Made by a program: the position numbers and the translations under genes
Virus record (IMG/VR): IMGVR_UViG_3300009788_000095
Span: 1-64,000 of that record
DNA length: 64,000 nucleotides
Direction: 5' to 3' (one strand)
Source: a virus
The notes under the pieces: generated by a model
What the model saw: the letters and a program-made list of their open reading frames with translations, nothing else
The model's database searches: none
What the model was told of the DNA's origin: nothing
In this document: piece after piece, positions 7,793 through 15,548 of the stretch
How positions within the stretch are numbered: position 1 is the first letter of the stretch
Layout: the number at the start of each line of letters is the position of its first letter

Positions 7793-8196
7793 TTTATCTC
7801 CTTATAATGGTTTATACACTTTAACATATAGTTAGATGCAATAGGGGTCGATAGTCCTTGTTTATCAAGAAATTCCATAGCTATTTTTTCCTGGTCTAAC
7901 TGTAGTATTGACGTTTGTATGTTGTCTGTTCGTACTACCCATCGTGACCATTGCGTAGGCGTGCCTCTATACCTAAATGTTCTTGTATATGCTTCAAACC
8001 CATCATGAATCCCCAGGGAGTAACCAGTTATCATAGCCATCGATTTAACACTTACAAATTTTAAGTGTTCTATCTTTCTGTTGCATTCTTTTATTTCCTT
8101 GTTTTTACTCATTCTGCCTAACGTTATCCCTAGTATCACACAAAGACTTATTATAATAGTGGTGTAAGTTGTTTCTACTATTGTTTTTTTGTTCAT
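7789..8196 (-). CDS. Membrane-anchored hypothetical protein, paralogue B
   Basis: The chosen start is MNKKTIVETT with AGGAGGATAT upstream; an ORF opening six codons earlier lacks this. One N-terminal transmembrane helix (TTIIISLCVILGITLG) is followed by SLGIHDGFEAYTRTF and QEKIAMEFLDKQGL, closely matching the neighbouring paralogue. It overlaps both adjacent genes. Confidence 0.65.
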   Translation of the reverse strand: MNKKTIVETTYTTIIISLCVILGITLGRMSKNKEIKECNRKIEHLKFVSVKSMAMITGYSLGIHDGFEAYTRTFRYRGTPTQWSRWVVRTDNIQTSILQLDQEKIAMEFLDKQGLSTPIASNYMLKCINHYKEIK

Positions 8197-8420
8197 ATAT
8201 CCTCCAATAAACACAGGCGATTATAATCAAAATATTTATACTCCCACCCTGGTCCATATTTTTTAAGCTTCTCGTGGATATGATCTTTCTTAATTTCATT
8301 AGTAAGTATTTTATCCTCTATACTATCGGGGCCTATTGTAGCATGAGAAACCCTACCAATAAAATAAAGATAAAAAAGTATAGAGGTAATACACACTATT
8401 ATCACTAATAAGTTTTTCAC
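8193..8420 (-). CDS. Small single-pass membrane protein, 75 aa
   Basis: One N-terminal hydrophobic helix (LLVIIVCITSILFYLYFIG) is followed by a charged tail with SIEDKILTNEIKKDHIHEKL. Not recognised. GGAGGACTACG precedes the ATG. It is first in a run of three membrane-anchored proteins. Confidence 0.6.
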   Translation of the reverse strand: MKNLLVIIVCITSILFYLYFIGRVSHATIGPDSIEDKILTNEIKKDHIHEKLKKYGPGWEYKYFDYNRLCLLEDI

Positions 8421-8431
8421 GTAGTCCTCCT

Positions 8432-8716
8432 TTAAAATTGGTTTATTTTTTTATTAATTTCTTCTTTTGATAGCTTAGGTACCTCTTCTGTTGTCTCTAT
8501 ATCAGTTTTAGGTGAATTAGGTGTATTAGGTTTTTCTGACTGAAAACGTCCGGGTTTAATACCTTGCGCATTTGAAGAAAAGATATTTTCGATATAACTA
8601 TCAAACTGGATTGCTTTCCGAATAGCTTCTTTTATTTTATATGTCTTATTAACGGAACCAATATGTTTGATAATATCTTTATCTCTAACAGCATGAAAAG
8701 CGATTGTAAGTCTCAT
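8432..8716 (-). CDS. Hypothetical protein with ParR-like N-terminus
   Basis: A 94-residue protein. The N-terminal 40 residues (MRLTIAFHAVRDKDIIKH, then KIKEAIRKAIQF) resemble the short strand plus helices of small partition or adaptor proteins such as ParR, and the rest is a low-complexity Pro/Lys/Glu tail. The resemblance is weak; an actin-like ATPase is encoded 52 kb away at 61154. Confidence 0.5.
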   Translation of the reverse strand: MRLTIAFHAVRDKDIIKHIGSVNKTYKIKEAIRKAIQFDSYIENIFSSNAQGIKPGRFQSEKPNTPNSPKTDIETTEEVPKLSKEEINKKINQF

Positions 8717-9060
8717 TACTTTTTAAGTATTTCCCCATTCAACGAAACATTATTAATATTATTTCGTTGAAAAATATCTTTAATTCTGCTTTGCTCAACT
8801 TTACATTTGGCTGCTAGTCTTAAGTCTCCTGCTTCCTCCGCTTTTTCTTTTAAGGTATGTACCTCCCTACAGTAATTAGCTATTCTAAGGGAGTCTCTGT
8901 CCGTAAAATAATCTAGTATTTTATGCATTTGTGTTTCTGCTTGCGCATACATTTTTTTAGTTAATTTCCCAATACCCGGGATTTCCTCAAATAACCAATG
9001 TATGAGCGAGATTACTTTAAGGATAAGTAAACTAATATAAACTAATACAATCCGATACAT
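8716..9060 (-). CDS. Membrane-anchored hypothetical protein, 114 aa
   Basis: One N-terminal transmembrane helix (IVLVYISLLILKVISLIHWL) is followed by a helical charged domain (AQAETQMHKILDYFTDRDS, KEKAEEAGDLRLAAKCK). Not recognised. Its start lies inside the end of the sigma-like gene, overlapping by 29 bases. Confidence 0.6.
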   Translation of the reverse strand: MYRIVLVYISLLILKVISLIHWLFEEIPGIGKLTKKMYAQAETQMHKILDYFTDRDSLRIANYCREVHTLKEKAEEAGDLRLAAKCKVEQSRIKDIFQRNNINNVSLNGEILKK

Positions 9061-9694
9061 TTAATACCTCCATGTTGTTAATTAATACTCTTCTGAGCTT
9101 ACCGTAGAAATTGTGTATAGCCTCTTTACTACAGCTAAACTCTTTACTTAGTTCTGCTTGTGTGACAGCAGGGTTATTTTTTAAGACAGCTAGTGTCTTC
9201 TTAATCTTTATTTTCTGGTTTTTCCACCTCCTCTGATCAGTTATCAATATGTTCTCTAAAGTAGTTAGTATATAAGATAATTCAATTTTATTAAAAAACT
9301 TCACAAACAAATAGTTTGATCCAAAATAAGTATCAATGGTATTATTGAGCTCAGCAGGGTCTCTGTATTCAACATAATTTTTATCATTATGTAACTCCCT
9401 CAACTGGTCTCTACACTCACAGTAAGCTTTAACCTTTATACATCTTTTTATAAAATTGTATATCTCTTTGTTACTTTTCTGTGTATCCACTAGTTTTGTT
9501 ATAATAGATACAAAGTATTCAGAAACACTAGAAATAATAACGTGCCTATCCACATTAAAGGTATTATACTGCAGGCAGGCATAGTCAGCGTAATAGTTAA
9601 TAGAAGAGTAAAAGGCAGAGAATAATTTAGAGAAATACATCTCTTTTTTACTGCTCCTATAGTTATTTATAAGTTGTTTTAAATTGTGATACAC
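9032..9694 (-). CDS. Putative phage sigma-like transcription factor
   Basis: A 220-residue helical protein. Residues about 20-110 (FSAFYSSINYYADYACLQY, then KRCIKVKAYCECRDQLREL) have the length and pattern of sigma region 2. The C-terminal part ends with a helix-turn-helix, QAELSKEFSCSKEAIHNFYG and KLRRVLI, as in sigma region 4. It is too divergent to be certain. If real, it could direct host RNA polymerase to the repeated promoter-like elements found at 16.5, 23.2 and 28-29.7 kb; that link is inference. Confidence 0.55.
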   Translation of the reverse strand: MYHNLKQLINNYRSSKKEMYFSKLFSAFYSSINYYADYACLQYNTFNVDRHVIISSVSEYFVSIITKLVDTQKSNKEIYNFIKRCIKVKAYCECRDQLRELHNDKNYVEYRDPAELNNTIDTYFGSNYLFVKFFNKIELSYILTTLENILITDQRRWKNQKIKIKKTLAVLKNNPAVTQAELSKEFSCSKEAIHNFYGKLRRVLINNMEVLNVSDCISLY

Positions 9695-9710
9695 ACCTTT
9701 CCTCCCCCTA

Positions 9711-11042
9711 TTAATCTAATGCTACTACAGAACTCTCCATATCTTCATCAGATACGAAACCTTTCTTTTTCAAATACTCCACGCCCCTGGGAGTAATCTG
9801 TCTTCCTGTCTTTAATCTATGTATATAACCAAGTCTATATAGTTCAGGCTCAACGATCTTCTCTATATGTCGTGGATCCTCATACGTAAATTGCGCCATA
9901 CTGTTAAGGCCGACTGTTTGTGGGTATATACTAAAGAGATGCTTAAGAATCTTTATATCTGTTTTAGTATACAGTCCATTTTCATCTAAGTCAAGTACAT
10001 CAAAAGCTTCCTCTGTAATACCTATATCAATCTCTTTTTTATTATTCTTTATAGCCACCTCTCTAATTGTCGTAGAACATAAGTTAATGGCTATCCTCGG
10101 CACCCCTTTTGACCTTCGGGCTACTTCCAGCGCAGCTTCATCCGTTATGCTTTCAACAAAGTCTAGTTTAGATATACAGAACTTCACTACCTCCTTTAAT
10201 TCTGAAATGGTATAGAGATCAAGAACAAGCTTGTACAAAAATCTATCGTAAACTGGATTAAGTAGACCCCCAGGGTCAGTAGTAGCTCCAATAATCGTAA
10301 TTGGAGTAAATCCAAACCTCTGAGAGTGGTTTCCTTGTTTTACAGTTATAGTTCGGTCCTCTAGGCATGTTAGCAAATTATTTTGAGCTCTTGGCGCTAT
10401 GGTGTGGATTTCGTCTATGAATAAAATATTTACGCTATTACGTTTGGAGCATCTTCTTACTAGGTCTAATACATCCGTATCTTTTTGAATATTGTTACCG
10501 ATGGTAGAAATTACATCTACACCAAGCTCATTAGCAATGATCTGAACTAAGGTTGTCTTACCTGTACCGGCCGGTCCGTTAATAAGGATATGCCCTAAAG
10601 GCTGATTTCTGGCTTTAACTGAGTCTATTGCTATCCTGATCTTCTTAATCGAGTCAACCTGGCCAATAAAGTCATCAAATGTTAGGGGCCTTAACTCATT
10701 TACTGGCTCTAGATTTTCTATTGTTTTTACCGTTCTTTTAGCTTCTCTTTCAGCTTTTTCCTTTTTGCCTTTTTCTCCATACTCAGTATTTTCTTTTCTT
10801 CTTTTTTCCATACAGCCTTTGCACACACTACCCCATCGGTTACGCTTATAAGTATTTAGTAAAGGGGCCATTATTACATCGTCATCTGATACTTCTCTAC
10901 CACATTCTTGACATTTTGTTGTATTTACTGTCACAGACGGGCCTTCTATTTTTGGATGAAGGAAAAGATCAGATGATACTTTTGATGCATCTTTATCGAA
11001 ACTATCACTAAAGGCATGCCCTGCAGTTTCGCCCATTTCCAT
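9711..11042 (-). CDS. RuvB-type AAA+ branch-migration ATPase with N-terminal zinc domain
   Basis: A 443-residue protein. Residues about 115-435 match RuvB: LTFDDFIGQ, Walker A GPAGTGKT (156-163), Walker B LFIDEIH (207-213), sensor 1 GATTDPGG, sensor 2 GVPRIA, and a C-terminal winged helix (PRHIEKIVEPELYRLGYI, then GRQITPRGVEYL). RuvB drives branch migration of Holliday junctions with RuvA. No RuvA or RuvC is visible. Residues 44-77 add a Cys4 zinc motif (CQEC...CKGC), absent from bacterial RuvB, which may replace RuvA as a DNA-targeting part. AAGGAGGTAACGC precedes the ATG. Confidence 0.85.
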   Translation of the reverse strand: MEMGETAGHAFSDSFDKDASKVSSDLFLHPKIEGPSVTVNTTKCQECGREVSDDDVIMAPLLNTYKRNRWGSVCKGCMEKRRKENTEYGEKGKKEKAEREAKRTVKTIENLEPVNELRPLTFDDFIGQVDSIKKIRIAIDSVKARNQPLGHILINGPAGTGKTTLVQIIANELGVDVISTIGNNIQKDTDVLDLVRRCSKRNSVNILFIDEIHTIAPRAQNNLLTCLEDRTITVKQGNHSQRFGFTPITIIGATTDPGGLLNPVYDRFLYKLVLDLYTISELKEVVKFCISKLDFVESITDEAALEVARRSKGVPRIAINLCSTTIREVAIKNNKKEIDIGITEEAFDVLDLDENGLYTKTDIKILKHLFSIYPQTVGLNSMAQFTYEDPRHIEKIVEPELYRLGYIHRLKTGRQITPRGVEYLKKKGFVSDEDMESSVVALD

Positions 11043-11045
11043 GCG

Positions 11046-11231
11046 TTACCTCCTTATTATAGATTTTTTCTTAGATGTACTATAGTCTTGTTTACAGCTA
11101 TAACATTTCCCTTTATACTTTTCTCCTTTCTGATGTATAAGTTCAAATTCTGTTTCGCATTTTAAACAATTAGCCTTTATCTTTTTTGGTGTGTGGTCCA
11201 TTTCAAGTACAATTATAATTTCTTTGTTCAA
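11046..11231 (-). CDS. Small zinc-ribbon protein, 61 aa
   Basis: Contains CLKC (about residue 22) and CYSC (about residue 43), a Cys4 zinc ribbon with a basic C-terminal tail (KKKSIIRR). It lies directly upstream of the RuvB-like gene. Function unknown. Confidence 0.6.
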   Translation of the reverse strand: MNKEIIIVLEMDHTPKKIKANCLKCETEFELIHQKGEKYKGKCYSCKQDYSTSKKKSIIRR

Positions 11232-11461
11232 TGCTTCTTCTTTTTATAATAAACTTCAAACGGATTGAAAACTTGAAGTATATCACCGTTATCAAAACAT
11301 ACTTCCCAGAAACGACCTTCACCGACTTCATTAATTGTTTTAACTGTTGTCTTTGGTTCAGTTACCCACTGGCTTTTACCTACTCTGGCTTCCATGTAGT
11401 CTTCACCCGGGCCGGCATAAGTGCCGGGAGTATAATTCCACCTGATATACTCTATTTCCAT
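11228..11461 (-). CDS. Hypothetical protein, 77 aa
   Basis: The chosen start MEIEYIRWN has GGAGGTAAC upstream. A longer frame to 11530 overlaps the preceding gene. Beta-rich, with FWEVCFDNGDILQVFNPFEV near the C-terminus, suggesting a small barrel. Not recognised. Confidence 0.6.
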   Translation of the reverse strand: MEIEYIRWNYTPGTYAGPGEDYMEARVGKSQWVTEPKTTVKTINEVGEGRFWEVCFDNGDILQVFNPFEVYYKKKKH

Positions 11462-11462
11462 G

Positions 11463-11861
11463 TTACCTCCTAGGGTTTTTAATATTCTTTTTAGATAAAT
11501 TCGGTAATAATTCTTTACAGTTGTTTTCACCTGAGTGCTGATTTACTCCTTTTTTTACCGCTACCTTCCACTCCATAATTGTTTTTTCTAATGCTGATTT
11601 AAAGCAGGGTAGTACCTTCTTTTTCCAGAAATCTGTTTCTAAAGGTTCAAATGGTGTGTCTTCTATACGCTCCTTACACTCATACAGACTACACGAAGAA
11701 GGTATAGGGTTGCTCATATAAGATATAAACTCAAATGATTTAAAATCAATGCGATTTATATGTATTGTTATAGCTGTACCACTCTTTTTGTCTAGTAGAT
11801 GCCCTGTCATTAAGTGTGGTTGAACATAGTTCCATATAATCTTTTTAATTAAATGTTGCAT
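11463..11861 (-). CDS. Hypothetical protein, 132 aa
   Basis: Not recognised. Mixed alpha/beta N-terminal half, and a basic Asn/Lys-rich C-terminal tail (KELLPNLSKKNIKNPRR) that could bind nucleic acid. Confidence 0.55.
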   Translation of the reverse strand: MQHLIKKIIWNYVQPHLMTGHLLDKKSGTAITIHINRIDFKSFEFISYMSNPIPSSCSLYECKERIEDTPFEPLETDFWKKKVLPCFKSALEKTIMEWKVAVKKGVNQHSGENNCKELLPNLSKKNIKNPRR

Positions 11862-11872
11862 AGCTTTTCCTA

Positions 11873-12052
11873 TTAATGGTAGATTTGCCCTGTTAAGTCT
11901 GCTATATCAGAGGCAAGATCAGCAAATGCTTTTTCATCGTAAGCCAATGCATGCTTCTTGCTATCTACTTGTTTATTAGCAGCAAGCATACCCTCTCTGC
12001 GGGTAATTAATTCTTCTAACTGAATACGAATATCTAATAGTCTTTCTTCCAT
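11873..12052 (-). CDS. Small coiled-coil hypothetical protein, 59 aa
   Basis: Starts at a TAATG overlap with the stop of the HNH gene. Heptad-like helices (MEERLLDIRIQLEELITRR, then DEKAFADLASDIADLTGQI) suggest a short coiled coil. Not recognised. Confidence 0.55.
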   Translation of the reverse strand: MEERLLDIRIQLEELITRREGMLAANKQVDSKKHALAYDEKAFADLASDIADLTGQIYH

Positions 12053-12651
12053 TATAAACTTCCTCCTTCTTTAATAATCTGGGTTACTGCTTTTTCAAAA
12101 GGCATATCATACTTAGTGATGCGTTTATGTAAAGTTTGATATTTAATATTAAAATAAGTAGCCCACTCTTTTATGTTTTTTGTTACGCCCCTGTATGTTA
12201 TCATTTTTTTATTATGCGTCACCCCTCTACGTGTAAAGTTTAGTTTTGTAGTAAGTGCTTTTTCCACAGACCACCCTTCTTTTAGACGTTTAGATAAGGT
12301 AGCTACGTTAATATTATAATTTTCAGCCCATTCTGCTAAGCATAATGCTTTACCCTTATACTTAATAAATCTATTTTGTCTCGTATTTCGCTGTTGTTCT
12401 TTTGTGGTTGCCCATTTACAGTTTTTTTTACAATAAGACTTACTATTGTCTATACGATCTAATGTCATATTTTTAGGGCGTTCTCCCATATCTTTAAGAA
12501 ACATTATAAAAGAAGTCAACCAATGTGTACATACTGTAATACCTCTTCCCCCGTACCTATGGTAGTCTTTTCTTTTAGTGTCATTGCATCGCCGTTTCAT
12601 ATTAATCCAAGTAAAGTACGTAGGTGTATTTCTGTAACCATGTTTTTCCAT
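12052..12651 (-). CDS. HNH homing-type endonuclease with helix-turn-helix repeats
   Basis: A 199-residue protein. The N-terminal 95 residues carry the phage HNH signature: YHRYGGRGITVC, then MTLDRIDNS, then NCKWATTKEQQRNTR. The C-terminal half has two homologous modules (GKALCLAEWAENYNINVATL and the GVTKNIKEWATYFNIKYQTL region), like the DNA-recognition repeats of mobile endonucleases. Such genes spread by cutting alleles lacking them. It sits immediately downstream of a truncated PP-loop gene, which it may have disrupted. Confidence 0.8.
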   Translation of the reverse strand: MEKHGYRNTPTYFTWINMKRRCNDTKRKDYHRYGGRGITVCTHWLTSFIMFLKDMGERPKNMTLDRIDNSKSYCKKNCKWATTKEQQRNTRQNRFIKYKGKALCLAEWAENYNINVATLSKRLKEGWSVEKALTTKLNFTRRGVTHNKKMITYRGVTKNIKEWATYFNIKYQTLHKRITKYDMPFEKAVTQIIKEGGSL

Positions 12652-12695
12652 AAGGGCCTCTTTAAAACTGTATAACTGTTATAAACATTATAACT

Positions 12696-12815
12696 TTAAA
12701 ATAGATGTATGTCAGATTGATCAAGTAATTTAAGTACCATTGCACTGGAATCTTTACCTCCGGAGAAAGAAACGAGTATCTTATCATAGTCATTAAGATC
12801 GTTAAAAAGCTGCAT
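12696..12815 (-). pseudogene. Truncated PP-loop (PAPS reductase-like) gene, N-terminal fragment
   Basis: This short ORF encodes 39 residues beginning MQLFNDLNDYDKILVSFSGG followed by KDSSAMVLKLL. The SFSGGKDS motif is the ATP-pyrophosphatase P-loop of phosphoadenosine phosphosulfate reductase-like proteins, normally 200 residues or more. The frame stops after 39 codons and the HNH endonuclease gene begins 44 bases later. No continuation is visible in other frames or beyond the HNH gene, so this is probably the remnant of a disrupted gene. Confidence 0.75.
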
Positions 12816-12829
12816 AACTTCTCCTATAC

Positions 12830-13291
12830 TTACTTTCTCTGCTTTTCTTTTATTTTATAAGGTTCACGGCGTTTTTCTATAAATATATCATGTTTCTTTT
12901 TATAATAAGTATTATAAACTTTTAAATAATTTGAGTATAGCTTTGCACTGCAAGTATCAATATGCCGTCTCAAGTTTCGTATTTCCCCAATTGCTTCTAA
13001 TATACCTGGTTGTGCTCTCATTGCTTCAACGATTAACTCTTCGCTACGTATGTCATAATACTTATCAAGTAGTGCTTTACCCTGCTTAGCATCCGGATTA
13101 AGGATTACTTCTGCAACCATCCCTTCTAGTTCTACTATTTGTTTACGATCGTAGTATATCTCCTTCTGCATGTTACTAGTTCGTTTAGTTAATACTGATA
13201 TTTCTTTTTTCTGATGAAGGTAAATATAACCAATAGAGATGTACAACCCAGTCAGATAAATAAAACTTATGATAGTTATTTTCTTAATCAT
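12830..13291 (-). CDS. Membrane-anchored helical protein, 153 aa
   Basis: An N-terminal transmembrane helix (ITIISFIYLTGLYISIGYIY) is followed by long charged helices. The segment from RNLRRHIDTCSAKLYSNYLK to VYNTYY vaguely recalls LemA-type helical proteins. Function is unknown. It overlaps the next upstream gene by eight bases. Confidence 0.6.
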   Translation of the reverse strand: MIKKITIISFIYLTGLYISIGYIYLHQKKEISVLTKRTSNMQKEIYYDRKQIVELEGMVAEVILNPDAKQGKALLDKYYDIRSEELIVEAMRAQPGILEAIGEIRNLRRHIDTCSAKLYSNYLKVYNTYYKKKHDIFIEKRREPYKIKEKQRK

Positions 13292-13514
13292 TTCTTATAT
13301 TCCTTTTACAAAAATCATAATAGTAATCAGCCTCTTCACTACACCCTTGTACACCACATATCTGCTCTATAGCTGTTTCACTTATTCTGTGTTCATCAAC
13401 AAGATGTGCGTGGTTAGAACATAGTTGAGTCCAGTACCTAAAAGCGGTACCTTTTTCTTCTACCCAGTCATCAAGTATAAGGTCAATTTCTTTACCTTTA
13501 ATTTGTAATAACAC
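13284..13514 (-). CDS. Hypothetical Cys/His-containing protein, 76 aa
   Basis: Not recognised. Contains CSNHAHLVDEH and ICGVQGC...YDFC, which could coordinate a metal. It overlaps genes on both sides. Confidence 0.55.
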   Translation of the reverse strand: MLLQIKGKEIDLILDDWVEEKGTAFRYWTQLCSNHAHLVDEHRISETAIEQICGVQGCSEEADYYYDFCKRNIRND

Positions 13515-14010
13515 TCAAAGCCTCCTTAAACTCTATTAGCTCATTTTTAATTAAAGGGTTGCAGTTATTACATATTTCAACGTGATACTCCTTGCCTACT
13601 TTAATCTCAAATGCCTCATTTTTTTGTGGGTATAGCCATGTAATAACACGACCACACCGGTTACATAGCACAGGTGCGGATACTCTACTGAGTATCTTAT
13701 GCTCGCATTTCCCGCAATGATGCAAAGACCATATTGCATCAGGATCTATTTTATTTAATTCTATACGTACACCGATACGATCTACAAGAAATACTAGTTT
13801 AGGCATAGCAACGCGACTAATTATCCTTGCACATTTTTCACAACGTAGGGTTATCTGAGCAAGATGTATAAACATAACGCTTATATAGGGTATTTTAGGC
13901 TGATGCTTTTCTTCTGCTATAAGAAAATATTTATCTCTCTTATAACGAATATATCCGATTACTTTATTGTTATACTTCTGTTTTAAATACGCAGGTAGGT
14001 ATGTAATCAT
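13498..14010 (-). CDS. Double zinc-ribbon hypothetical protein, 170 aa
   Basis: Contains several Cys pairs: CEKC (about 57-60), CGKC (about 98-101), CNRC (about 116-119) and CNNC (about 149-152), consistent with two zinc ribbons. The N-terminal part is beta-rich. Function unknown. GGAGGAAAAGGG precedes the ATG. Confidence 0.6.
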   Translation of the reverse strand: MITYLPAYLKQKYNNKVIGYIRYKRDKYFLIAEEKHQPKIPYISVMFIHLAQITLRCEKCARIISRVAMPKLVFLVDRIGVRIELNKIDPDAIWSLHHCGKCEHKILSRVSAPVLCNRCGRVITWLYPQKNEAFEIKVGKEYHVEICNNCNPLIKNELIEFKEALSVITN

Positions 14011-14107
14011 CCCTTTTCCTCCATGCTTGTTTAACTAAACCTTCAAATGTCCAACCTAATTCAAGATGTACTTTAATATCATATTCTTTGAAGTTATCTT
14101 TACCCGT
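13970..14107 (-). CDS. Small ORF with apparent ACG start codon, 45 aa
   Basis: The gap between the neighbouring genes is filled by an open frame encoding GKDNFKEYDIKV, HLELGWTFEGLVKQAWRKRD and a short tail. No ATG, GTG or TTG is available before the conserved-looking part. An ACG codon sits six bases after a GAGGA ribosome site and one base past the upstream stop. The codons after ACG are GGT AAA, as at the second ACG ORF (31165). It overlaps the next gene by 41 bases. ACG initiation is inferred. Confidence 0.5.
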   Translation of the reverse strand, partial: TGKDNFKEYDIKVHLELGWTFEGLVKQAWRKRDDYIPTCVFKTEV

Positions 14108-14108
14108 A

Positions 14109-14363
14109 TTATTCCTCGAATGAAAACTGATCTATCGGATAAGGTATATCACCTCCTATAGGGAATCCCCAGGCATCAATGAATTTAGGAAATTTATTAT
14201 TAGTTTCGTGATACACTTTTAATGCACCTGCTAGACTGTCATCTTTATAAATACTCATTGTTCCTTCTTCACCTTTGTCAACAGCCACTTCAAACCAGAT
14301 ACCTTTCTTAAGACTAACTGGTTGATTATTACATGTTAGATTAGGTGTTATTTTTATCTGCAT
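14109..14363 (-). CDS. Hypothetical protein, 84 aa
   Basis: Not recognised. Beta-rich (GIWFEVAVDKGEEGTMSIYK) with a conserved-looking C-terminus (FPKFIDAWGFPIGGDIPYP). Its stop lies one base before the ACG ORF. Confidence 0.6.
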   Translation of the reverse strand: MQIKITPNLTCNNQPVSLKKGIWFEVAVDKGEEGTMSIYKDDSLAGALKVYHETNNKFPKFIDAWGFPIGGDIPYPIDQFSFEE

Positions 14364-14476
14364 AGTTACCCCTCAGTAAATATAGCTTTCTCGATACCAT
14401 GATGTATAAATACAACTTTTTACTGTGCTAATTCCTTTTTGTTTATGCTTTTAAAAAGTTATTGGTAGCTTTTTGC

Positions 14477-14596
14477 TTAGTATTTCAAATGAGAAAAATG
14501 GGTTAGGACATTATACATCCTCAATGTTTCTTCTATTTTTTGTTCAAGCATATCAAGCTCAGCAAGTAAATCATAAAAATGTATCACTTTATCCAT
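14477..14596 (-). CDS. Small helical protein, 39 aa
   Basis: The chosen start MDKVIHFYDLLAEL has GAGGAGATAAAAATA upstream; the longer frame to 14671 lacks a comparable site. A single amphipathic helix with leucine heptads (LLAELDMLEQKIEETLRMY) suggests a coiled coil. Function unknown. Confidence 0.45.
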   Translation of the reverse strand: MDKVIHFYDLLAELDMLEQKIEETLRMYNVLTHFSHLKY

Positions 14597-14675
14597 TATT
14601 TTTATCTCCTCAGAGTTTTTTTTAAAGTCTTCATTATTTCTTTGTCGGTGAATTACAGTCAAGATAATCATCCAC

Positions 14676-15353
14676 TCATCTAATTACTTCCTTAATAAAG
14701 CGTATTTTATTAGGGGAATAACACTTCCTACAATTGATACAGCCGCCCTCCTTAACACCTTTACAGTTAATTTTTATACGTTTATGGCCTGCAAGAAAAT
14801 CTTTGGTATACACAGAAAAGATTTTGTCAAATTGTTTAGGTACAACGGGCATAGGATCGTTAATTGTGGGATTAGAGTAGATATAGATTATATTTTTAGG
14901 CTTAAACTTTAAGTGCTGTGCTGTAACAATATCTAAGCGTTTTGTCCAAAAACCGAATATTGTTTTTGGATTTTTACGAGCAATATTTAGATAGTTTTTC
15001 ATATGAGTTAGGTTTAACAATTCTCCATGAGCACTAAACCGGAGTATAGGCTTACAAATTACAGGTAATATATTTTCCGGAAGAACATTAGATGATAATA
15101 ATTTAGAATTATATTCAAATGCTAATACGCAACTAGCTCTTAGTCCTTTTAACATTTTTCGGGAATAACAATAAGCACAGATAGTATTTGTTTGAGAGCG
15201 GTTACAACAAAATGGATTTGTAAGCGAGTTAGTATTTATTGACCACATATTTCTCATCTTACCACTCATATCTTGTGTTACCCATACCCAGCTATTCTTT
15301 TTTGCGTATACTAGTGCATGTGCTATTTTATTAGGTATTAAAACTTGTTGCAT
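14676..15353 (-). CDS. GP88-like Cys-rich phage protein
   Basis: A 225-residue protein with NPFCCNRSQTNTICAYCYSR (about residues 47-66), a central RFSAHGELLNLTHMKNYL, an IFGFWTKRLD segment and a C-terminal CINCRKCY. This order of Cys-x2-Cys motifs and a FW-TK segment is typical of the widespread phage Gene product 88 family, whose biochemical role is not established. Radical SAM chemistry is not supported because the CxxxCxxC motif is absent. Confidence 0.6.
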   Translation of the reverse strand: MQQVLIPNKIAHALVYAKKNSWVWVTQDMSGKMRNMWSINTNSLTNPFCCNRSQTNTICAYCYSRKMLKGLRASCVLAFEYNSKLLSSNVLPENILPVICKPILRFSAHGELLNLTHMKNYLNIARKNPKTIFGFWTKRLDIVTAQHLKFKPKNIIYIYSNPTINDPMPVVPKQFDKIFSVYTKDFLAGHKRIKINCKGVKEGGCINCRKCYSPNKIRFIKEVIR

Positions 15354-15362
15354 ACGGTCTCC

Positions 15363-15543
15363 TTAGTTTGAGTTTAATTTTTGTGTGTCAACTTCTTTTG
15401 CAGACTGACAATAAGCCGTAGGTTTTACTGTGAAAAAGTTAGCTGTAGAGCCTACTTCCTGTACTGGATTTCAATGCTTCCTTAGCTGCCTCTACCTCAT
15501 TTTCAGCGTCAACATCTATCTCCCAAAATACTCTATATTCCAT
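15363..15543 (-). pseudogene. Small acidic gene split by a one-base frameshift
   Basis: The ATG at 15543 opens MEYRVFWEIDVDAENEVEAA with KEAL and stops at 15439 after 34 codons. If one A is removed from the AAA at 15469-15471, the frame runs on through NPVQEVGSTANFFTVKP to a stop at 15363, giving a coherent protein of 59 residues. A sequencing error, a real mutation or programmed slippage would all look like this. ATTTACTCC on the plus strand is the GGAG site for the start. Confidence 0.5.
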
Positions 15544-15548
15544 TATAT

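Noticed and set aside
8105-8299. A 64-codon leftward ORF
   Set aside because: It overlaps two better-supported genes in another frame and lacks a ribosome site.
14676-15353. Radical SAM enzyme
   Set aside because: Cys pairs are present but not the CxxxCxxC cluster; the overall pattern fits GP88-like proteins better.
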